This document shows, one piece after another, positions 56,551 to 64,000 of a DNA stretch of 64,000 nt. Positions within the stretch are counted from its first letter, which is position 1. The number at the start of each line of letters is the position of its first letter. Source of the stretch: Dasania marina DSM 21967 (GTDB taxonomy: Bacteria; Pseudomonadota; Gammaproteobacteria; Pseudomonadales; Dasaniaceae); assembly GCF_000373485.1 (NCBI RefSeq), contig NZ_KB891588.1, positions 92,575 through 156,574 on the forward strand. Direction: 5' to 3'. The translations under genes were made by a program, and so were the position numbers. The notes beneath the pieces were generated by a model. It was not told the DNA's origin. It saw only the letters and a program-made list of their open reading frames with translations, and did no database searches.

Positions 56551-56886
56551 GAAACAAACATGGCTAAAAGCCACGAATTTCGGGGTATGTGAGGGGATCG
56601 TGTAGGGATCTGCAGCGAAACAACAAACGGGAAAAAAGCAAAATACAGCTAAATCAAACGATTAGAAGACAAACTTAATGTATTACTTTAAGTTTGTAAG
56701 TGATGCTTGATAAGAGAAATCCTGTTGAGCTAGAAGTGAATAACAATTAGGCCTTGCGCCTAGCTACTCAACGGTCAAAAACATAACACAACACAGCCCC
56801 CAATAACAAACGGTGCGATAAAATAAAAGCCATTACTGGATGTATGCCAGCGAGTATGACAGCATTCAGCGTCATAGCTACATACC
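56551..56886. other. Intergenic region between the dcw promoter and ampG
   Basis: About 335 bp of AT-rich DNA between divergent transcription units. I see no convincing gene, RNA or repeat. An ORF start at 56840 lies in its right end but has no SD, and a perfect -10 for ampG lies downstream of that start. Confidence 0.4.
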
Positions 56887-56892
56887 TATAAT
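56887..56892 (+). promoter_or_regulatory. Candidate -10 box of ampG
   Basis: TATAAT is a perfect -10 with only a poor -35 about 17 bp upstream. A start near 56899 would exclude the ATG at 56840 and fit translation from the TTG at 56924 behind GAAGGA. Confidence 0.45.
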
Positions 56893-56923
56893 AAACTCTC
56901 GTCTTTTGAAGGACTTAAGCCAT

Positions 56924-58225
56924 TTGAAGGCCAGCCCAGCTCCAATACTCTCTTGGCGACTAGCTCTTTCGGTATACTGCCAACGGCCAGTAATCGCCAT
57001 GTTTTTCCTGGGCTTTGCTGCCGGCCTACCCTTCTTGCTGGTGTTTTCGACACTCAGCGCATGGTTAAGTGATTACGGTATAGAAAAAACCACCATAGGC
57101 TTCTTTGGCTGGGTGGGTATTACCTATTCCATTAAGGTGCTGTGGTCACCCATAGTCGACCAACTCAGCCTGCCCTACCTCGGCACCAAGTTGGGCCAGC
57201 GCCGCAGCTGGATGCTGGTAGGGCAACTGGGTATAGCACTGGGCTTACTGTTATTAGCCCTGCTTGATCCGCAGCAACATATAGGCCTTATCGCATTAGC
57301 CGCCTTATTGGTGGCCTTTTCTTCATCCACCCAAGATATCGCCATAGACGCGTTTAGAATTGAGTCGGCCATACAAGAGTTTCAGGGTGCCATGTCGGCC
57401 ACCTATATTTTTGGCTATCGCCTTGCCCTCTTGGTCGCCGGTGCTGGCGCGCTTTATATTGCCGAATTTTTTTCGTGGTCGGCCAGCTACCTGTGCATGG
57501 CCGGCTTAATGCTTATAGGCATCATCACCAGCTTAATCGTGCGAGAGCCTAATGGCGGTGACGCCAGCCTTACCCCGCGCAGTGATCACGACACCTTGCT
57601 GCAATGGTTTAGGCACGCCGTTATCGCCCCCTTTAGTGATTTTTTTAAGCGCCAAGGCAGTTTTGCGCTAATGATTTTGGCTTTTATTGCCCTCTTTCGA
57701 CTCAGCGATATCACCATGGGCATTATGGCCAACCCTTTTTACTTAGATCTAGGGTTTAGCAAAACCGAAATTGCCGATATCGGTAAAGTGTTTGGTTTTT
57801 TTATGACGATTGCCGGCTCATTTCTCGGCGGCCTACTGGTAATACGCTACGGTGTTTATAAACCCTTAGTCGCCGGCGCCATTATGGTGGCCGCCACTAA
57901 TTTATTATTTGTAGCATTGGCCAATATAGGCCCAGATATTTATTGGTTAATGGCCACTATTAGCGCCGATAACCTTAGTGCTGGCTTAGCTAACGCCGCC
58001 TTTATTGCTTATTTATCGGGCTTAACCAATAGAGCTTATACCGCCACCCAATACGCCTTATTTAGCTCGATAATGACGCTACCGGGTAAATCGTTAAGTG
58101 GTTTTTCGGGCTTAATTATAGATATCAGCAGCTACCAAAGCTTTTTTATGTACGCTGCTGTGATGGGCATACCCGCAATAATATTGGCGGTTATTGTGAT
58201 GCGGCACGATAGAGCAAGGAATTAA
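56924..58225 (+). CDS. ampG: AmpG-like muropeptide permease (MFS)
   Basis: AmpG imports GlcNAc-1,6-anhydroMurNAc peptides from the periplasm for recycling by AmpD. The protein has about 12 membrane helices and the AmpG blocks FFLGFAAGLPFLLVFSTLSA, KTTIGFFGWVG, KVLWSPIVDQL and SSSTQDIAIDAFR. The ORF opens at an ATG at 56840, but GAAGGA at 56908-56913, a -10 at 56887 and comparison with E. coli AmpG favour a TTG at 56924 (433 residues). It diverges from mraZ and converges on yajQ; a GGCAGC/GCTGCC hairpin (58258-58273) lies between the two. Confidence 0.9.
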   Translation: MKASPAPILSWRLALSVYCQRPVIAMFFLGFAAGLPFLLVFSTLSAWLSDYGIEKTTIGFFGWVGITYSIKVLWSPIVDQLSLPYLGTKLGQRRSWMLVGQLGIALGLLLLALLDPQQHIGLIALAALLVAFSSSTQDIAIDAFRIESAIQEFQGAMSATYIFGYRLALLVAGAGALYIAEFFSWSASYLCMAGLMLIGIITSLIVREPNGGDASLTPRSDHDTLLQWFRHAVIAPFSDFFKRQGSFALMILAFIALFRLSDITMGIMANPFYLDLGFSKTEIADIGKVFGFFMTIAGSFLGGLLVIRYGVYKPLVAGAIMVAATNLLFVALANIGPDIYWLMATISADNLSAGLANAAFIAYLSGLTNRAYTATQYALFSSIMTLPGKSLSGFSGLIIDISSYQSFFMYAAVMGIPAIILAVIVMRHDRARN

Positions 58226-58285
58226 AACCCCTGAGCCTTTTGTGCGGGGTGGGTGCAGGCAGCTATCGCTGCCCTGGTGAAAATA

Positions 58286-58768
58286 TCAATCGCGAAAATT
58301 ATTGAACTGCAGCGGCTGATCTAATTCTTGCTCGCGCAACAGCGCCATGGCCTGCTGTAAGTCGTCGCGTTTTTTACCAGTGACACGGACCTTGTCGCCC
58401 TGTATCTGGCTTTGCACTTTCATTTTGGACTCTTTAATAATTTTGACGATTTTTTTACAGACGTCACTTTCTAAGCCATTTTGCAAGGTCACTAATTTTT
58501 TAACCTGCTTACCTGCCGTTTCGACTTTGCCTAAGTTCATAGCCTGCGGGTCGATTTTGCACTTCACCAAGGCGGTGCGCAGCATATCTTCCATCTGCCG
58601 AATTTGATAATCGGATTCGGCAAAAATAGTTACGGTAAACTCTTTGCGCTCGAAGCTAGCGTCTACACCTTTAAAATCAAAACGCGTACCGATAATACGA
58701 TTAGCTTGATCAATCGCATTGGTAAATTCATGAACGTCTACTTCAGAGACAATATCAAAAGTGGGCAT
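58286..58768 (-). CDS. yajQ: YajQ family nucleotide-binding protein
   Basis: A 160-residue protein beginning MPTFDIVSEVDVHEFTNAID, with the family blocks RFDFKGVDASFE and KVQSQIQGDKVRVTGKKRDD. YajQ proteins bind nucleotides; some members bind cyclic di-GMP and act as effectors. The start at 58768 is preferred; upstream codons to 58843 come from the repeat tract and are not conserved. Confidence 0.96.
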   Translation of the reverse strand: MPTFDIVSEVDVHEFTNAIDQANRIIGTRFDFKGVDASFERKEFTVTIFAESDYQIRQMEDMLRTALVKCKIDPQAMNLGKVETAGKQVKKLVTLQNGLESDVCKKIVKIIKESKMKVQSQIQGDKVRVTGKKRDDLQQAMALLREQELDQPLQFNNFRD

Positions 58769-58790
58769 AAGTAAGTTCTCATTGCATTCG

Positions 58791-58885
58791 AAGCGGCAAG
58801 CTTCAAGCTGTAAGCTGTAAGCTGTAAGCTTTAAGAAAAACACACTATTCCTCTTTCAGCTTGTAGCTTGAAACTTGTAGCTCAG
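58791..58885. repeat. Two inverted heptamer tracts (AAGCNNN and AGCTTGN)
   Basis: At 58791-58835, six 7-bp units run in tandem: AAGCGGC, AAGCTTC, AAGCTGT three times and AAGCTTT. At 58858-58885, four units read AGCTTGT, AGCTTGA, AACTTGT and AGCTCAG. The second tract is roughly the reverse complement of the first (about 19 of 26 positions), so the pair can form an imperfect cruciform or RNA hairpin upstream of yajQ. Confidence 0.75.
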
Positions 58886-58903
58886 CCCTTAAGGGCTGAT
58901 AAA

Positions 58904-58925
58904 AAAATGAGTCAGCAATAAGCCG
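58904..58925 (-). repeat. Direct copy of the rnpB 3' terminus
   Basis: 22 bp here are identical to 59032-59053, the last bases of the RNase P RNA gene and its edge, at an offset of 128 bp. It lies downstream of rnpB in the direction of transcription. Confidence 0.85.
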
Positions 58926-58955
58926 CGGACTCTAGATAAAGAGTGGATTGGACCT

Positions 58956-58974
58956 GTCCAAGACAAAGCCCGGC
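58956..58974 (+). repeat. Inverted copy of a 3'-proximal rnpB segment
   Basis: GTCCAAGACAAAGCCCGGC is the reverse complement of 59050-59068 in rnpB with one mismatch in 19. A transcript reading past the rnpB end could therefore pair with its own 3' region. Confidence 0.8.
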
Positions 58975-59032
58975 GCACCGATACCTATATAAAAGCCCAC
59001 ATATCATTCAACATGAAGGCCTTGTGTAATTA

Positions 59033-59401
<369 letters not shown>

Positions 59402-59438
59402 GGCGTGACTCTACCATCACAGCCCCACAAAGCAAGTG

Positions 59439-60284
59439 CTATTCGGCTTTTTGATCCAAACCGTATTGGTACAAAGGCTTCTTTTTTAGGCCGGTAATTT
59501 TGGCGGCTAAAACCGAAGCCTGCTTGATCGATAACTCTTCTAACAGCACATCCATAATGCGCCGCGCCTCGCTATCCAATTCGGTATTCTGCTCAACTGC
59601 GCCACGCAGTAATAGCACGCACTCACCGCGCTGCTGATTACTGTCTGCCGCCACCCAGGCCACCATCTCGGCCAAGGGCGCGCGTTTAATAGTTTCGTAG
59701 GTTTTGGTCAACTCGCGGGCCAACACCACCTCGCGCTCAGCACCCATTACCGCCGCCATATCCTGCAAGCTGGCGAGCAGTCGATGAGGGGCCTCGTAAA
59801 AAATCAGGGTGCGGGTTTCTTCTTGTAGAAACTGCAACTGCTTGATGCGCCCCTGCTGCTTGGCGGGCAAGAAACCTTCAAAAATAAACCGGTCTGACGG
59901 TAAGCCCGCGGCACTTAATGCGGTAATGGCGGCGCTGGCTCCGGGCACGGGCACAATTTTTATGCCCGCCGTCATCGCCGCATCGACTATGCGATAGCCG
60001 GGGTCGGAAATTAGCGGTGTGCCCGCATCTGAAATCAGGGCTATAGACTGCCCCGCCTGTATTTTGCCTATTAAATAATCAACCGTGTCGGCACCGCTGT
60101 GGTCGTGATAGGCTCGCAGCGGCGTTTCTATACCAAAATGCTGCATCAACCTCACACTATGGCGAGTATCTTCGGCAGCAATAAGATCTACCGATTGTAG
60201 TACCTCCACCGCTCGGGGTACCATATCCCCTAAATTACCTATAGGTGTGGCGACGATATAAAGCGCAGCTGTATGGTCCAACAA
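59439..60284 (-). CDS. rsmI: 16S rRNA (cytidine1402-2'-O)-methyltransferase RsmI
   Basis: RsmI adds the 2'-O methyl to C1402, next to the N4 methyl made by RsmH. The 281-residue protein shows LYIVATPIGNLGDMVPRAVE, AAEDTRHSVRLMQHF and LISDAGTPLISDPGYRIV, typical of this tetrapyrrole-methylase-fold family. The start appears to be a TTG at 60284, five bases after GGGAG. It diverges from lpoA across 44 bp and precedes rnpB. Confidence 0.96.
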   Translation of the reverse strand: MLDHTAALYIVATPIGNLGDMVPRAVEVLQSVDLIAAEDTRHSVRLMQHFGIETPLRAYHDHSGADTVDYLIGKIQAGQSIALISDAGTPLISDPGYRIVDAAMTAGIKIVPVPGASAAITALSAAGLPSDRFIFEGFLPAKQQGRIKQLQFLQEETRTLIFYEAPHRLLASLQDMAAVMGAEREVVLARELTKTYETIKRAPLAEMVAWVAADSNQQRGECVLLLRGAVEQNTELDSEARRIMDVLLEELSIKQASVLAAKITGLKKKPLYQYGLDQKAE

Positions 60285-60328
60285 TAATACTCCCAGCGAA
60301 TCAATGTGGGCGCTAGACTATCAACGCA

Positions 60329-62263
60329 ATGACATTCAGAACAGCCTTTTTTTCAGCCTTCAAACCTGCCGTTTTAACGACGGCACTGTTATTGAGCTTG
60401 GCCGCCTGTACGCCACAAGATGGTGGATCTGGCGCAGAGCAAACACCAGCAGCACAAAACACGCCGCAACAAATACAAGAGTTATTACAGCAATTGCAAA
60501 AAAGTGCCGGCAATAAACGGCAAAACCTGCAACTGACGCTGGTAGAGTTGCTACTGCAAGAGCAGCAAAGAGACTTAGCTAGCCAAATTTTAGAAGAGTT
60601 ACAAGCCGAGCAGCTCAGCAATAGCCAGTATATTAGCTATAGCAAATTACTCTGCCAACTCTATATCCAGCGCGGCCTTTATCAGCAGGCCCTTATCACG
60701 CTAGATAGAGAGCGCTTGGTCAACCTTAGCGACCAATTTAACGTAACCCAGCAACTTGATTTCACCCATTTGCGCGCCAAAGTTTTAGCCCTGCTAGGTA
60801 GCCACTTGGCTAGCGCCCAACAGCGTATTTACATAGACCCGCTATTGGATAGTGAAACCCAAAGCCTCAACCGCAAAAGCATTTGGCGCTCGCTAATGTA
60901 CGTGCCCACCGGGGAGTTAATACGCTACGAGAGCACCGCCTTTGGCGAAGAATACAAAGGTTGGCTATCACTAGCCTTAATCGTCAAAACCGCGCAAGGC
61001 GACTTAGATGAGCAAGTGAGGCGTTTAGATGAATGGCAGCAGCACTGGCCCAGCCATCCAGCTAACCAACCCCTGCCCGAAGACTTAGCGCTAATCCGTG
61101 AGCTGGCCGCCAATCAGGCCAAACAAATCGCCCTGCTATTACCTCTCACCGGTGCATTAGCACCCTATGGCCAAGCCATACGTGACGGCTTTATGGCTGC
61201 CCATTACCAAGCGTTACAGCATCGCAACAGCGCACCTATTATTAAAATTTATGACAGCGCCAGCGGCAGTAACTTCGCCGAACGCTATCAGCAAACGGTT
61301 AATGAGGGGGCCGAGGTGGTGATAGGCCCACTGGATAAATCCCATGTACGCCAGCTATTCGATGAGCCCATCAGCATTCCCACCTTGGCACTTAACCGCA
61401 TAGAGGATTACGGCCAAGCACCCGAGCAACTATTTCAATTTGGCTTAGCCCCCGAAGATGAAGCCCTGCAAATTGCCGAGCTGGCCTTTTTAGAAAACCG
61501 CCGCAACGCCTTAATCATTAGCCCACGCGGTGATTGGGGTGAAAAAGTCAGCGCCGCTTTTGAGCAACACTGGCAGCAACTGGGCGCAAAAACCCTAGCT
61601 AATAGCCAGTTCAGTGGCCAAAAAGATTTATCAAGCTCTATAAAAAATGCCCTCTACCTACAGCACAGCGAAAGCCGCGCCCGCCGCATACAAGCCCTTG
61701 CCGGCCAACGTGTAGAGTTTGAGCCCCGCCGTCGCCAAGATATAGATATGATATTCTTATTAGCGCACCCCGAGCAGGCCCGCTCCATCAAACCCTTGCT
61801 CGACTACCACTACGCTAGCGACCTGCCCATATATGCCACCTCAAGAATCTACAGCGGCTATAGCGACAAGAAAAAAGACAGCGACATTAACGGCATTAAA
61901 TTTACCGATATACCCTGGGTGCTCAACCCCGACAGCCCCTTAAAGCAGCTCGTTAATCGCGAACTGGACAACAGCAAGCTCTACCAACGTATGTATGCGC
62001 TAGGCGTAGACAGCTACCAGCTCTACCCTAGGCTAAAGCAATTACAGCACATACCCGACAGCCGCGTGTATGGCCAAACCGGCACGCTCAAATTAAACCC
62101 AAGCAATCAAATAGAACGTACGGTATTATTAGCTCAGTTTGTTGGCGGCCAAGCCAAAGTCATCGCCGCTGCCGACCAATCATTACATCAGGCATTTACG
62201 CCGCCGGCTGCAAAAACTGCTAGCCCGCGAGATGCCATAGACACCCGAATACTCAAGCAGTAA
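60329..62263 (+). CDS. lpoA: Penicillin-binding protein activator LpoA
   Basis: An outer-membrane lipoprotein that reaches through the periplasm to activate the synthase PBP1a. The 644-residue protein has a lipobox LAAC (C27), a Gln-rich TPR-like N-terminal domain (~40-260) and a C-terminal periplasmic-binding-protein-like domain beginning QIALLLPLTGALAPYGQAIR. The order rsmI-lpoA-yraN-diaA-dolP is as in E. coli, which supports the call. Confidence 0.93.
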   Translation: MTFRTAFFSAFKPAVLTTALLLSLAACTPQDGGSGAEQTPAAQNTPQQIQELLQQLQKSAGNKRQNLQLTLVELLLQEQQRDLASQILEELQAEQLSNSQYISYSKLLCQLYIQRGLYQQALITLDRERLVNLSDQFNVTQQLDFTHLRAKVLALLGSHLASAQQRIYIDPLLDSETQSLNRKSIWRSLMYVPTGELIRYESTAFGEEYKGWLSLALIVKTAQGDLDEQVRRLDEWQQHWPSHPANQPLPEDLALIRELAANQAKQIALLLPLTGALAPYGQAIRDGFMAAHYQALQHRNSAPIIKIYDSASGSNFAERYQQTVNEGAEVVIGPLDKSHVRQLFDEPISIPTLALNRIEDYGQAPEQLFQFGLAPEDEALQIAELAFLENRRNALIISPRGDWGEKVSAAFEQHWQQLGAKTLANSQFSGQKDLSSSIKNALYLQHSESRARRIQALAGQRVEFEPRRRQDIDMIFLLAHPEQARSIKPLLDYHYASDLPIYATSRIYSGYSDKKKDSDINGIKFTDIPWVLNPDSPLKQLVNRELDNSKLYQRMYALGVDSYQLYPRLKQLQHIPDSRVYGQTGTLKLNPSNQIERTVLLAQFVGGQAKVIAAADQSLHQAFTPPAAKTASPRDAIDTRILKQ

Positions 62264-62306
62264 ACATGACAAAAAACCTGTTGAAAAAGAATAGAAGGAG
62301 CCATGG

Positions 62307-62714
62307 ATGGCACTGCAATACGTTGTTAACCGATTAAAACGCTCATACCAAGCGCGCAAGGCTAATTACAGCGGCCAACAAGTAGAACAACTGGCCGCCA
62401 AATATTTAACCCGCCATCAATTGCGTGTTTTAGCGTTCAATTATCGCTGCCGCCGCGGCGAGATAGATATTATTATGTTAGACGGTGAAACCATCGTATT
62501 TGTAGAGGTGCGTTATAGGCGCAGCAACAGCCATGGCACACCGCTGGAAACTGTGGATTTTCGCAAGCAACAAAAATTACTAATCACCGCTGAACATTAT
62601 CTTCAGCAACATTTTCAAAACGCGCCCTGTCGTTTTGATGTCATCTCAGCACACTGCGACCCGGTAAGTGCAGAGCTCTGTTTTGATTGGGTTAAAAATG
62701 CGTTTAGTTATTAA
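62307..62714 (+). CDS. yraN: YraN family (UPF0102) nuclease-like protein
   Basis: A 135-residue protein with a predicted restriction-endonuclease-like fold: AAKYLTRHQLRVLAFNYRCR, then RGEIDIIMLDGETIVFVEVR, which carries the E...D...ExK-like acidic residues. No activity is firmly known for the family. GAAGGAG upstream supports the ATG at 62307. It lies between lpoA and diaA. Confidence 0.94.
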   Translation: MALQYVVNRLKRSYQARKANYSGQQVEQLAAKYLTRHQLRVLAFNYRCRRGEIDIIMLDGETIVFVEVRYRRSNSHGTPLETVDFRKQQKLLITAEHYLQQHFQNAPCRFDVISAHCDPVSAELCFDWVKNAFSY

Positions 62715-62733
62715 AGCAAGAAGTGATTAAATA

Positions 62734-63321
62734 ATGGATCTGTACGAATACGTTACTGAACTTTTTCACAGCCACATAGACACCAGCATGCGTAGCATGG
62801 AAGAACTCCCCATGACGCTGGCCGAGTGTGGTGAGTTAATGGCGCAGTGCCTGCTTAGCGATAAAAAAATTCTCTGCTGTGGTGAAGGTCAAAGTGGTGC
62901 CATAGCGCAAATTTTTGCCAGCCACTTACTCAACCGTTTCAATCACGAACGCCCTGGCCTCGCCGCCATCGCTCTTACCGATAGCACTACCGTCACCGCC
63001 ATTACTGGCGAAGGTAATTTTGCTGAAGTTTTTGCGAAACAAATACGCGCATTGGGCCAGTCGGGGGATATTTTATTGGTGCTATCCAGCGGCAGTAACG
63101 TCACCTCCAGTTCGCAGGCCATTCAGGCCGCACACGATAGAGACATGCTGGTTATCACCATTAATAACAGCGAGCACGACAGCGCAGCGCTACTGCTGCC
63201 CGAAGATATAGAAATATGCATACCCTCTAATAACCGCGCCCGCGTGGGCGAAACACAGTTACTGATAGTCAACTGTCTCTGTGAACTGATTGAACAACAA
63301 CTTTTTGGCAGCGAGGAATAA
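62734..63321 (+). CDS. diaA: DnaA initiator-associating protein DiaA (SIS domain)
   Basis: A 195-residue SIS-domain protein related to phosphoheptose isomerase GmhA (GEGQSGAIAQIFASHLLNRF, LVLSSGSNVTSSSQAIQAA). In the lpoA-yraN-X-dolP context the E. coli equivalent is DiaA, which helps DnaA assemble at oriC. Sequence alone does not exclude a GmhA function; gene order favours DiaA. Confidence 0.88.
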   Translation: MDLYEYVTELFHSHIDTSMRSMEELPMTLAECGELMAQCLLSDKKILCCGEGQSGAIAQIFASHLLNRFNHERPGLAAIALTDSTTVTAITGEGNFAEVFAKQIRALGQSGDILLVLSSGSNVTSSSQAIQAAHDRDMLVITINNSEHDSAALLLPEDIEICIPSNNRARVGETQLLIVNCLCELIEQQLFGSEE

Positions 63322-63328
63322 CCCCATC

Positions 63329-63904
63329 ATGTTTCGCACTATCAGCCTATTTTTACTCATTCTTTTAACACTTAACCTACAGGGCTGTAGCAAAATCATC
63401 TCTATGACCACCGACGGGCCATTAGATCAGGATGAAGGTGAACGCACCACCGGCAGCGTTATTGAAGATGAAGTGATAGAAACCAAGATTTTAGTCAACC
63501 TAGATAAAACCGACCAGCAACTGGCGTTAGCTCATATTAGTGTCACCTGCTACAACGGCGTAGTGCTGCTAACCGGCCAAGTGCGCGATGAATCCCTGCG
63601 CCAAATGGCTGCTAATATTGCCAACGATGTGCGCAAAGTGCGCAAGGTGCACAATGAGATTAGCGTCTCCGGCGCCACCTCCATGGTCGCCCGCTCCAAC
63701 GACGCCTGGATTACCACCAAACTCAAAAGCAAAATGCTAATAAAGCCAAAAATTCAGGGCGGCCGCATTAAAGTCGTCACCGAAAACGGTACGGTATATT
63801 TGCTGGGCTTACTAACCCGCGAAGAAGGTGCACGTGTAGCCGAGTTAGCCCAACAAACCAGCGGCGTGCAAAAAGTGGTTATATTGTTTGAGTATATTTC
63901 TTAG
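63329..63904 (+). CDS. dolP: Dual BON-domain outer-membrane lipoprotein DolP (YraP)
   Basis: A 191-residue lipoprotein with signal peptide and lipobox LQGC (C20), followed by two BON domains (~residues 48-115 and ~125-190; VVLLTGQVRDESLRQMA and TVYLLGLLTREEGARVAEL). DolP binds phospholipid at division sites and supports outer-membrane integrity and BAM function in E. coli. The ATG at 63329 gives the lipobox at the right distance; the ORF open from 63290 overlaps diaA and is rejected. Confidence 0.93.
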   Translation: MFRTISLFLLILLTLNLQGCSKIISMTTDGPLDQDEGERTTGSVIEDEVIETKILVNLDKTDQQLALAHISVTCYNGVVLLTGQVRDESLRQMAANIANDVRKVRKVHNEISVSGATSMVARSNDAWITTKLKSKMLIKPKIQGGRIKVVTENGTVYLLGLLTREEGARVAELAQQTSGVQKVVILFEYIS

Positions 63905-63905
63905 C

Positions 63906-64000
63906 AGTCGATAGTCGATAGTCGATAGTCGATAGTCGATAGTCGATAGTCGATAGTCGATAGTCGATAGTCGATAGTCGATAGTCGATAGTCGATAGTC
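63906..64000. repeat. Perfect heptamer tandem array (AGTCGAT)n
   Basis: Starting two bases after the dolP stop, AGTCGAT repeats without a mismatch for 95 bp (about 13.5 copies) to the right edge, so the array is cut by the window. There are no spacers, so it is not a CRISPR. Confidence 0.97.

Noticed and set aside
58882..58899. TCAGCCCTTAAGGGCTGA palindrome as terminator of rnpB
   Set aside because: The hairpin is perfect, but the T-run precedes it on the minus strand and an A-run follows on the plus strand, so it is not a standard terminator in either direction.
63906..64000. CRISPR array
   Set aside because: The repeat unit is 7 bp with no spacers and no cas genes are present.

Overview
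The window is a gammaproteobacterial chromosome segment with conserved, Pseudomonas-like gene order, moderate G+C, tightly packed operons and no mobile elements. The segments hemN-anr-ccoNOQP-ccoGHIS, ampE-ampD, nadC-pilA-pilBCD-coaE-yacG, mutT-argJ-secA-lpxC-ftsZ...mraZ and rsmI-lpoA-yraN-diaA-dolP are the core layout of Pseudomonas and related orders. Two PEP-CTERM proteins (exosortase substrates) point to a marine or sediment lineage such as Cellvibrionales. That placement is an inference, not a proof.

Layout. 1-5.4 kb: the end of an SDR gene, an alkyltransferase-like DNA repair protein, cmoA-cmoB for tRNA wobble-uridine modification, a group III truncated haemoglobin, a small orphan gene, a MATE exporter and a small zinc-ribbon gene. 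5.5-7.1 kb: two divergent PEP-CTERM genes sharing a 441-bp intergenic region that holds two facing sigma-54 promoters, each with an 18-bp upstream motif. 7.2-18.2 kb: microaerobic respiration, with hemN (perfect Anr/FNR box), anr, the cbb3 oxidase operon ccoNOQP, the assembly operon ccoGHIS and a UreH/SafE-like membrane protein. 18.2-25.9 kb: a DUF481 outer-membrane protein, a ROK sugar kinase, ampE-ampD, a DUF1631 protein, an aspartic protease and nadC. 26.0-33.3 kb: a type IV pilus locus with two paralogous pilins flanking a TfpZ-like accessory gene, pilBCD, then coaE, yacG and mutT. 33.3-56.5 kb: argJ, secA, an M23 peptidase, lpxC and the complete division/cell-wall (dcw) cluster, read on the minus strand from one mraZ promoter. 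56.9-64.0 kb: ampG, yajQ, RNase P RNA, rsmI, and the envelope set lpoA-yraN-diaA-dolP.

How it fits together. Peptidoglycan synthesis (murC-G, mraY, ftsI, ftsW, ddlB), its activation (lpoA), turnover (M23 peptidase) and recycling (ampG, ampD, ampE) all lie in one window. Anr is predicted to act on hemN through the visible box; the cbb3 genes are the expected further targets, but no complete box is visible there.

The least ordinary signals are regulatory or repetitive. They are the divergent sigma-54/PEP-CTERM control region, a phased five-copy GTG array at the mraZ promoter, partial direct and inverted copies of the rnpB 3' end, and 7-bp tandem-repeat arrays beyond several genes, one of which runs off the right edge. 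No CRISPR array, insertion sequence, prophage or tRNA gene was found.
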